In this document: positions 7,701 through 12,702 of the stretch, one piece after another
Layout: each line of letters starts with the position of its first letter
Numbering within the stretch: position 1 is the first letter of the stretch
Source: Chitinophaga pinensis
GTDB lineage: Bacteria > Bacteroidota > Bacteroidia > Flavobacteriales_D > Crocinitomicaceae
Length of the DNA: 12,702 nt
Assembly: GCA_945868555.1 (NCBI GenBank)
Contig: CAMBMC010000042.1
Span: 1-12,702, forward strand
Direction: 5' to 3'
The notes under the pieces: generated by a model
Told to the model about the DNA's origin: nothing
Seen by the model: only the letters and a program-made list of their open reading frames with translations
The model's database searches: none
Made by a program: the position numbers and the translations under genes

Positions 7701-8888
7701 TGCTGCCTTTTCTGATTTGAAAGCTTTCACCTCCTTATCCCCTTTGATGACAACAAAACGACGCAGGAAGAATGGTGAACGAGAGTCCCATAATTCGCCG
7801 TCATTTTCCTGTGAATTCCAATGAGGACCTGTCAATATTGGCGCAGATCCATATTGTTCACGTTTCAAGTAAGCATGCAGAGTCACAAGGTTTTCAGGGT
7901 CATTTTCATCCAATGGCGTATTTGCATTTGAACGAATCACGATGATCGCAAATGAACCGAAGCCAATCATCAATAAGACCAGACCCATTGTCGCGTTGTA
8001 AACGATTGCATTTCCTTTTCGCGCTGCAAACCTCAGCATCCAGATACAAGCTGCTACAAGAAGAATCAGGAAGAAAATAGCTCCAGAGTTAAAAGGAAGA
8101 CCAAAACTATTCCTGAAGGTCACCTCAAAGGCAGATGCTAGGGCAATGGATCCAGGAATGACTCCCTCTTGAATAAATCCAAGCACTGCAATAGACAAAA
8201 TCCCTGTAAGAATTATCCCTTTCAAACTTGGTTTTTCCACATGTCGGAAGTAGATGATGTAACTAATTGCAGGCACCACAAGGATTCCCAAAAGGTGGAC
8301 ACCAATCGCCAAGCCCAGCAAGAACATGATCAGCAATAACCAACGATTCGGTGAATATTCCTCGGACAGTCTGCCGTTTTTCACCTCAGCCATCTCCTCA
8401 TCCCATTTCAAGATGGCCCAGAAGATTGCAGCTGTAAACAATGAAGACATTGCATACACCTCACCTTCAACTGCCGAAAACCAGAATGAATCAGAGAATG
8501 TGTAGGCCAGAGAACCAATAATTGCACTTCCGAAGATGGCAATTTGATCGCCCGCTGACATTTCGTTTTTATCGCGGAGCACCATTTTTTTCACAAGCAG
8601 CGTCAAAGACCAGAACATGAATAGGATAGTCAATGAACTCGAAAGTGCAGACAATCTATTGATCCAAACCGCCACATCCGTCGGGTCAGCGAAAAAGGTA
8701 AATAAGCGTCCAAGCACCATGAAAAGTGGTGCGCCTGGAGGGTGACCTACTTCTAATTTATAGGCAGCAGTGATGTATTCACCACAGTCCCATAAGCTTA
8801 CAGTATCTTCAATTGTTATAAAGTATACCGCTGTTGCAATGAGAAATACCAACCATCCGAGGTACTGATTCCATTTTTTGTACGTCAT
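4749..8888 (-). CDS. DUF2723 / TMEM260-type (GT117-like) membrane glycosyltransferase
   Basis: A 1379-residue membrane protein. Residues 10-180 carry the DUF2723 core: a first helix (YLGWLVFLIATAVYFI), then the loop TIEDTVSLWDCGEYITAAYKL with the acidic pair D34/E37 where GT-C glycosyltransferases keep catalytic acids, then GHPPGAPLFMVLGR. Membrane segments continue to about residue 710, with the conserved NQKPFEPRERDYAFAGSFY at 589-607. A soluble domain follows, opening with NGDNDTFPLWYMQEVEGVRTD (741-761). Eukaryotic TMEM260 is a protein O-mannosyltransferase, so transfer of a sugar from a lipid donor to exported proteins or glycans is likely; donor and acceptor are unknown. The protein looks longer than usual for the family (roughly 1000-1150, from memory), partly because of a helical stretch at about 800-925. 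The ATG at 8888 is preferred over a TTG at 8894. A weak -7-like TAAATTCG lies at 8949-8942. It heads the operon with the deacetylase. Confidence 0.9.
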   Translation of the reverse strand: MTYKKWNQYLGWLVFLIATAVYFITIEDTVSLWDCGEYITAAYKLEVGHPPGAPLFMVLGRLFTFFADPTDVAVWINRLSALSSSLTILFMFWSLTLLVKKMVLRDKNEMSAGDQIAIFGSAIIGSLAYTFSDSFWFSAVEGEVYAMSSLFTAAIFWAILKWDEEMAEVKNGRLSEEYSPNRWLLLIMFLLGLAIGVHLLGILVVPAISYIIYFRHVEKPSLKGIILTGILSIAVLGFIQEGVIPGSIALASAFEVTFRNSFGLPFNSGAIFFLILLVAACIWMLRFAARKGNAIVYNATMGLVLLMIGFGSFAIIVIRSNANTPLDENDPENLVTLHAYLKREQYGSAPILTGPHWNSQENDGELWDSRSPFFLRRFVVIKGDKEVKAFKSEKAANDFVSKNGGFIEEKYFESNAEDRLNSVKTYSQTTLFPRMYWDVEQQRIDGYIKWSGYDAEDGTTTDIGRDGKRLPTFGENITYFMRYQVDWMYWRYFMWNFAGRQNDIQGHGDNMRGNWISGYSMIDNARLGEQGENAPYFTSQNSTNNKFFLLPLVLGLVGLFFHFYRAPKDAFVLFLAFLFTGVAIVVYLNQKPFEPRERDYAFAGSFYFFAMWIGIGVYALYEAFVRFTKNDFKKVMIAFGAGLLFFATLDLGSDVSMPITLTWIMTAGAGAAAIGLMMLLRRSMDSATNGAVVATLLGLFVPLIMGMQGWDDHDRSLKTSAHDLAYNYLESCSENGIIFTNGDNDTFPLWYMQEVEGVRTDVRVCNLSLMQTDWYTEQMMMRAYTSDPLPIKFREDQILMSAGFTDQVLFTNLIEMFYLNAKPDQIKQVIAMRAKNNAPQVAQAITVLETKLSPILMTIGVKDAKFADRVEKLKITLTTKAGKNAVDDIFAKYQASMELMSAIQNEVLTIGEAESKQLQEAIFGFEESWDFANIKDIMAYVRNDDNILLFNERQIRVFPSTGFILPVNAENAVKSGLITKAEKQSCLKEIRFKMDARALTREQVMMLDVIANNDWKRGIFFSSPGGSDVSSALYRQGFVKQNGMAFELSPLSDKMNRYNEAKMYKNLMETYHYGQMSNPDVITDYYTRRHTVQFRLHFASLANYFLEKVDIEQRDSSNIGLYRRAGRNKEADSLVKLFEIKYNGPLSKLNERAKGYRAKALKLINRSLEVMPAEVVIDYGEPQETREEYRNGGLVFNAWSDGILHEYVGILFRAGDMKGAEKLAATVAGQLESIFMYFEMSDVHFSSNPENSGDLFAALDAYFKLYITCSDPEFGIKYSAVSKRLYGKINTLYKTSFPSIYDRLKELANDNGESTSPGSQQGLYAARLSKMKDVIDAAGVHFGFLKPTGPPAMENGQQGLDPEMEKMLQQQQMVDTAKP

Positions 8889-9246
8889 ATTCAATCTGTT
8901 TTAGCCAACGTAGGTTGGTCTTGTAAAGTCATTAGTAGGTGCGAATTTAAGAATATATCCCACTCGAAATTTGTTAAAATGTGAAAAAAAGGGACAAAAG
9001 ACTTAAGGGACAAAAGACAAAGGACTTCTAAAAAGTTACGAGTGTCAAATTACGAGTTACGAGTTTTATCGTAATTATGTTAAGATTTTAGGACTTGTTC
9101 AATCTTCGTAATTCATAATTCGTGATTTCAAGACAATCGAGCGCTTCGCCGACCGATTTTAGATTTTATCGATGCGCTTGCTTCCCATTTCAGCAATTGG
9201 AAAAGATTTTTTTAAGTTAAGGATGGACAAATTAAAATTTTGTTTC
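8889..9246. repeat. Intergenic region with GGGACAAAAGAC and ATTACGAGTTACGA repeat modules
   Basis: No gene is seen between the DUF2723 start and the tRNA promoter. Module 1, GGGACAAAAGAC, is present at 8991-9002 and again at 9008-9019, followed by AAAGGACTT. Module 2, built on TTACGA, occupies 9034-9067. The stretch 9034-9052 matches 3953-3971 at 16 of 19 positions, and both modules stand in the same order as in the gap at 3867-4137. An inverted form of module 2 (CGTAATTCATAATTCGTGATT) lies at 9107-9127. Two imperfect copies of ATCGA(T)GCGCTT lie at 9137 and 9168. The stretch from 9181 to 9246 is A/T-rich, with no further structure that I can name. Confidence 0.55.
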
Positions 9247-9254
9247 TAAATTTG
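9247..9254 (+). promoter_or_regulatory. -7 promoter element for tRNA-Gln
   Basis: TAAATTTG matches TAnnTTTG exactly and is followed by CACTCC. It lies 10 bp before the first base of the tRNA, so the primary transcript would carry a leader of only about 5 nt. No clear -33 TTG is seen. Confidence 0.65.
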
Positions 9255-9264
9255 CACTCCAAAA

Positions 9265-9337
9265 TGACCCATGGTGTAACAGGCAACACGTCTGATTTTG
9301 GTTCAGAAGAGTCTAGGTTCGAGCCCTAGTGGGTCAA
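9265..9337 (+). tRNA. tRNA-Gln, anticodon TTG
   Basis: A complete cloverleaf can be drawn. The acceptor stem is TGACCCA (9265-9271) with TGGGTCA (9330-9336). The D stem is GTGT with ACAC, the anticodon stem TCTGA (9291-9295) with TCAGA (9303-9307) around the loop TTTTGGT, and the T stem CTAGG with CCTAG around TTCGAGC. The anticodon TTG (9298-9300) reads the Gln codons CAA and, by wobble, CAG. The discriminator base is A9337. CCA is not encoded, so it must be added after transcription. The gene appears to stand alone, with its own promoter and terminator. Confidence 0.96.
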
Positions 9338-9338
9338 C

Positions 9339-9389
9339 AAAACAGAGTGAGAGTGAAGCGCGAGAGCGATGAAACTCCACTCTGTTTTT
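9339..9389 (+). terminator. Rho-independent terminator of tRNA-Gln
   Basis: An 11-bp perfect stem, AAAACAGAGTG (9339-9349) with CACTCTGTTTT (9378-9388), ends in a T-run (9385-9389). It begins two bases after the tRNA. The 28-nt loop is unusually long and rich in G and A; part of it (9360-9369) can also pair with 9392-9401 outside the hairpin. Confidence 0.7.
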
Positions 9390-9493
9390 CTTCGCTCTCG
9401 CTCTCTTACTCGCTCTCAATTGGTAAATCATTGTATACCTCCATTCAGCTCTTTTTTAGAAATAAGATATTTCACCCATTTATTCAACAAGTG

Positions 9494-9521
9494 AAAGGAG
9501 TACGAAAGTGCTCCTTTTTTT
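9494..9521 (+). terminator. Second strong rho-independent terminator
   Basis: The stem AAAGGAGTAC (9494-9503) with GTGCTCCTTT (9508-9517) has one G-T wobble and is closed by a GAAA tetraloop (GNRA type), followed by seven T (9515-9521). This is a textbook intrinsic terminator on the plus strand. No coding gene ends just upstream; the nearest plus-strand transcript is the tRNA, already followed by its own terminator. It may catch read-through or end a short untranslated RNA. Confidence 0.8.
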
Positions 9522-9747
9522 GTTTGATACAAAAGCCCAATGAAAAACAGTGTGACCCTTCGATGAAGACAGGGCCAAAAGCTTATCCCCTAAAGAATCT
9601 GGATAAAAGTGAGAGCAGAGTATGAATAAAACATAAGGAAATTGCAAGAGCGAAAGCAATAAGCTCAGCATGAACACCAAATTTATTTTTTTACCTTCTC
9701 CTCCACTTTCTTAACCCCTACATAACCAAAACTTGCAAAAGCCGTCG
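9522..9747. other. Noncoding stretch, nothing recognised
   Basis: Between the second terminator and the promoter of the large secreted protein I see no gene, RNA or convincing repeat. Small open frames on both strands lack family-like sequence. The region is A/T-rich, with a T-run at 9684-9692. Confidence 0.5.
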
Positions 9748-9755
9748 TACATTTG
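9748..9755 (+). promoter_or_regulatory. -7 promoter element for the large repeat protein
   Basis: TACATTTG matches TAnnTTTG exactly and is followed by CACTCG, nearly the same as the sequence after the tRNA-Gln element. It lies 23 bp before the proposed GTG start, giving a leader of about 17-19 nt. Confidence 0.6.
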
Positions 9756-9778
9756 CACTCGAATAGTAGTTAGATCAG

Positions 9779-12702
9779 GTGATAGATAAGAGGACTTTAG
9801 AGAATTCATTTTTTGGCGCGTGGCGTTCAATTGCTTTGTGCGTGGCTTTTTTCAGTGTTGTTGGTTTGCAAAACGAGGCTTATTCTCAAACATTGATTGT
9901 CAACGAGGTTTCGAACGGGCCCGCAGGAAATCAAGAATACATGGAACTTGTTGTTGTCAGCCAAACGGCCTATTACGACTGTGGCGTTTCTACTCCTCCG
10001 TGCATCGACATTCGTGGATGGATCATCGATGACAACAGCGGTTACCACGGGACTAGTGGTGTTGCACCCGGTGCAGTTCGCTTCTCCTTCGATCCCATGT
10101 GGCAATGTGTACCCCTTGGAACAATTATCCTCATCTACAACAATGGCGATCCGAATACAAGTTTACCTCCGCAAGACCTTTCAATGACTGATGGCAACTG
10201 CGCCATTGTCACCCCAATCAGCAATACTGCTTTATTTGAAACGAATACCACAACTCCAGGAGCTATCGCTTGTTCCTATCCAGCTGGTGGTTGGACCGCA
10301 GGAGGAAACTGGTCCAGCACAGTCATCGCCAACGCTGGTGATTGCGTTCGTTTGGTCGATTTGTCTGGATGTGAGGTGTTTTCCTTGTGCAATGGTTCCG
10401 CCAACCTCAACAACATGATCTACTTCACCGGATCTGGCACCGATGATGTATGGTACTTTAATGATGGAAACCCCTTCCAACAAGCAAATTGGTCGGAAGG
10501 ATGTGCTGACATAACAACATGCGGATCGAACTTACAAACTCCAGGGACGCCAAACAATGCGACCAATGCAGCGTACATCGCTCAATTTAACAATGGCTGT
10601 CAAACGATCACTCCTATTTCTGTGAGTGCTACTTCAACGATTGACAACTGCAATTGCTCGGGAACAGCTTCAGCAACAGCATCGGGTTCCATTCCAGGGT
10701 ATACGTATGCTTGGTACAACGCCACTTTTCAAGCCATTGGTCAGACTAGCGCCACCGCAACAGGACTTTGCTCCGGAACGTATTATGTGATTGCCTCGTC
10801 ATCCATAGATTGTGCAGATACAGCAATGGTTGTGGTCGGACAAAACTCACCTGCGACAGTTTCTGTTAATAGCGATGTCATTTGTTCGGGAAGTTCAACA
10901 ACATTGACTGCTACGGCATCTCCAGCGGGAGGTATATTCAATTGGTCACCGACAAATGAAACTACAACATCGATTTCGGTGAGTCCACTGTCAACTTCGA
11001 CCTATGTCGTCAGCTATACTTCACTTGGTTGCACAGTGACGGCTGTTTCTACAGTGAATGTGAATGCTGCTCCAACCGTAAATGCAGGGACCGACATATC
11101 CGTTTGTGCTGGTCAATTCGCCTCACTTTCAGGAGCCATTGGTGCATTTGCCTCCTCTAGTCTTTGGAGTACCCCAACAGGATCGGTCGTGGATGCATCA
11201 AGTTTAACGACGAATTTTGATCCAGGAATTCCATCAGGCACAATCACTTTAACCTTAACTACCAACGATCCAAACGGACCTTGTCCGGCATCGAGCGATC
11301 AAGTCATCGTTACTGTAAATGCCTTGCCTACGGTGAATGCTGGTTCAGATCTCGTTGTTTGTCCTGCCCAAACAGCTACACTCACAGCAACAGGTGCCAA
11401 CACCTATTCTTGGTCACCACTTGTTCAAAATGGGGTTCCCTTTACACCTACCGCAGATGGGACTTACACGGTTACAGGAACTTCTACAGAAGGGTGCATC
11501 AATACAGACCAAGTTTTAGTTACCTTGGGTACTACTCCCACAATAATCGCCAATGATGTAACAGCGTGTTCCAATGGCAACGTTGTATTGACTGCAAGTG
11601 GTGCAAGTACCTATTCTTGGTCACCGGCAACGAACCTAAGCAGCACAACAGGCGCATCCGTCACCTTCACGGCAGGAACGACAACGAGCTACACAGTAAG
11701 TGGAACATCGGCAACGGGTTGTGTTGGCACGGACCAAGCGACAGTTACCGTAAGTGCAGCGCCAGCTGTGAATGCGGGCAATGATGTTTCGATTTGTGCG
11801 GGTCAATCTACGGTTTTGACTGCAACGGGTGCAACATCGTATCAATGGACAGGATTAGCTGCAGGAAATGGTATATCCGTGAGTCCAACAGTGACAACAA
11901 CATTCACCGTTTCAGCAACAGGAGCAAGCGGCTGCGCAAGCACCGATCAGGTTGTGGTCACGGTCAACGCCTTACCTGTTGTCAATGGTGGACCTAACAT
12001 CAATGCGTGTCCGAATACACCAATTACAATAACTGCAACTGGAGCAAATACCTATTCGTGGAATCCAAGCATTCAAAATGGGGTAGCATTTACGCCAACA
12101 ACAACGATGAATTACTTGGTCACTGGAACATCGGCACAGGGCTGTACAGGAACTGATTTTGTGCTTGTAACTTTATTACCTGCCTTCACCATCTCTACTC
12201 CACCCGTTTCGGTATGTCAGAATTTAACTGCCAATCTTGTCGCAACTGGAGCCCTCTCCTATTCTTGGTCACCCGCCACAAACTTAAGCGCAACGACAGG
12301 CGGTACAGTAACGTTTACGCCAGGAACAAATACCAATTATACCGTAACTGGAACAAATGCTGCAGGCTGTACAGCGACATCTAGTTTAATTGTAACCGTG
12401 AAAGCACTTCCCCTTGTAAATGCTGGTTTCGATGCCACCATTTGTGCAGGACAATCTTCGGTTCTTAGTGCTACGGGGGCAAATGGGTATCAATGGACGG
12501 GGCTTGCCGCCGGTAATCCAATTACTGTGACACCATCGGCAACAACGACCTATACCGTAACGGGTACAGCCGCGAATCTATGCACCAATACTGATCAAAT
12601 TCTTATCACCGTTAATCCATTGCCGATTGTGAATGGTGGCGCCGATGTCACAGTTTGTCCTTTGGCACAAGTCACGCTGACCGCCTCAGGAGCAACTACC
12701 TA
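9779..12702 (+). CDS. Giant secreted Ig-like repeat protein with LTD-like and SprB-like modules (3' end outside the window)
   Basis: An open frame of 974 codons with no stop before the window edge. The start is a GTG at 9779: an in-frame TAG lies at 9767, no in-frame ATG precedes the signal peptide, and the product opens MIDKRTLENSFFGAWRSIAL, then a hydrophobic run ending in NEAYSQ, a good signal peptide. Residues 38-215 resemble a lamin-tail domain (TLIVNEVSNG, EYMELVVV, RGWIIDDNSG). Residues ~280-358 look like a SprB-type repeat (NCNCSGTASATASG, YTYAWYN, GTYYVIASSSIDC). Ig-like or PKD-like units follow at 359-430 and 431-517, then ~70-residue units from 519 to the end. Each unit has one Cys near its start and usually one in a GC-x-x-T motif, likely a disulfide. 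Such proteins in Bacteroidota are usually surface adhesins exported by the T9SS with a C-terminal sorting domain, which would lie beyond the window. Function here is inferred. Confidence 0.88.
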   Translation, partial: MIDKRTLENSFFGAWRSIALCVAFFSVVGLQNEAYSQTLIVNEVSNGPAGNQEYMELVVVSQTAYYDCGVSTPPCIDIRGWIIDDNSGYHGTSGVAPGAVRFSFDPMWQCVPLGTIILIYNNGDPNTSLPPQDLSMTDGNCAIVTPISNTALFETNTTTPGAIACSYPAGGWTAGGNWSSTVIANAGDCVRLVDLSGCEVFSLCNGSANLNNMIYFTGSGTDDVWYFNDGNPFQQANWSEGCADITTCGSNLQTPGTPNNATNAAYIAQFNNGCQTITPISVSATSTIDNCNCSGTASATASGSIPGYTYAWYNATFQAIGQTSATATGLCSGTYYVIASSSIDCADTAMVVVGQNSPATVSVNSDVICSGSSTTLTATASPAGGIFNWSPTNETTTSISVSPLSTSTYVVSYTSLGCTVTAVSTVNVNAAPTVNAGTDISVCAGQFASLSGAIGAFASSSLWSTPTGSVVDASSLTTNFDPGIPSGTITLTLTTNDPNGPCPASSDQVIVTVNALPTVNAGSDLVVCPAQTATLTATGANTYSWSPLVQNGVPFTPTADGTYTVTGTSTEGCINTDQVLVTLGTTPTIIANDVTACSNGNVVLTASGASTYSWSPATNLSSTTGASVTFTAGTTTSYTVSGTSATGCVGTDQATVTVSAAPAVNAGNDVSICAGQSTVLTATGATSYQWTGLAAGNGISVSPTVTTTFTVSATGASGCASTDQVVVTVNALPVVNGGPNINACPNTPITITATGANTYSWNPSIQNGVAFTPTTTMNYLVTGTSAQGCTGTDFVLVTLLPAFTISTPPVSVCQNLTANLVATGALSYSWSPATNLSATTGGTVTFTPGTNTNYTVTGTNAAGCTATSSLIVTVKALPLVNAGFDATICAGQSSVLSATGANGYQWTGLAAGNPITVTPSATTTYTVTGTAANLCTNTDQILITVNPLPIVNGGADVTVCPLAQVTLTASGATT
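11333..11980 (+). repeat. 648-bp super-repeat, copy 1 (Ig-like units A, B, C)
   Basis: Three Ig-like units of 69, 76 and 71 residues, measured from first Cys to first Cys (Cys codons at 11360, 11567 and 11795). Unit A carries VVCPAQ and SWSPLVQNG; unit B carries SWSPATNLSSTTG; unit C carries ICAGQS and YQWTGLAAGN. Each type recurs exactly 648 bp later. Confidence 0.85.
11981..12628 (+). repeat. 648-bp super-repeat, copy 2 (units A', B', C')
   Basis: This repeats copy 1 with the same three unit lengths (Cys codons at 12008, 12215 and 12443). The marker strings are ACPNTP and SWNPSIQNG (A'), SWSPATNLSATTG (B'), and ICAGQS with YQWTGLAAGN (C'). By my hand count A and A' share about 41 of 70 residues, and C and C' about 46 of 71. 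Confidence 0.85.
12629..12702 (+). repeat. 648-bp super-repeat, start of copy 3 (truncated by the window)
   Basis: The sequence IVNGGADVTVCPLAQVTLTASGATT begins exactly 648 bp after copy 2 and carries the VCP marker of unit A (Cys codon at 12656). The rest lies outside the window. Confidence 0.75.

Noticed and set aside
8942..8949. TAAATTCG on the minus strand as promoter of the DUF2723 operon
   Set aside because: One mismatch in the key TTTG and no -33 element; mentioned with the gene but not called as a feature.
9541..9575. CCCTTCGATGAAGACAGGG, resembling a dispersed Bacteroidota repeat with CCCTTCGACAAGCTCAGGG
   Set aside because: It occurs only once in the window and matches only partly, so I cannot support a repeat call.
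9329..9680. Small overlapping frames on both strands after tRNA-Gln
   Set aside because: They cross the tRNA end and two terminators and have low-complexity composition.
9820..11997. Several open frames on both strands within the large repeat gene
   Set aside because: They are frame shadows of the 974-codon frame; their recurrence reflects the nucleotide repeats beneath.

Overview
The window reads as chromosome of a Bacteroidota bacterium, most likely Flavobacteriales; a Fluviicola/Crocinitomicaceae-like source is possible, but that is only inference. The evidence is a type IX secretion (T9SS) type A sorting tail, a DUF2480 protein, a DUF2723/TMEM260-type membrane glycosyltransferase, a giant secreted Ig-like repeat protein with a SprB-like module, weak or absent Shine-Dalgarno sequences, and four exact matches to the Bacteroidota -7 promoter element TAnnTTTG. 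Nothing in the window looks like a phage, IS element or CRISPR array.

Layout. Bases 1-328 (minus) are RNase P RNA, cut at its 3' end by the window edge. Just upstream on the same strand is a T9SS cargo protein (361-1452). Divergent from it is a SixA-like histidine phosphatase (1563-2036), which overlaps 29 bp tail to tail with a rhomboid-family membrane protease (2008-2787, minus). Upstream of the rhomboid is a small lipoprotein (2853-3281, minus), divergent from a DUF2480 gene (3357-3866, plus). A repeat-bearing gap (3867-4137) follows. Next is a two-gene minus-strand operon: a 1379-residue DUF2723 protein (4749-8888) and, 5 bp after it, a polysaccharide deacetylase (4138-4743). Both are glycan-active, so the pair probably builds or modifies a surface glycan or glycoprotein. 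A second repeat-bearing gap (8889-9264) leads to tRNA-Gln(UUG) with its terminator, a further strong terminator, and then a secreted protein that begins at a GTG (9779) and runs off the right edge.

The right-hand 2.9 kb is one open frame of 974 visible codons. It has a signal peptide, a lamin-tail-like domain, a SprB-like module, and then Ig-like units of about 70 residues. From 11333 the units follow a higher-order A-B-C-A-B-C-A pattern with a period of exactly 648 bp.

I did not find a clearly new enzymatic system. The observations most worth checking are the 648-bp super-repeat, a terminator-shaped hairpin inside the first codons of the deacetylase, two intergenic regions that share the same two repeat modules in the same order, and interleaved stems after the tRNA.
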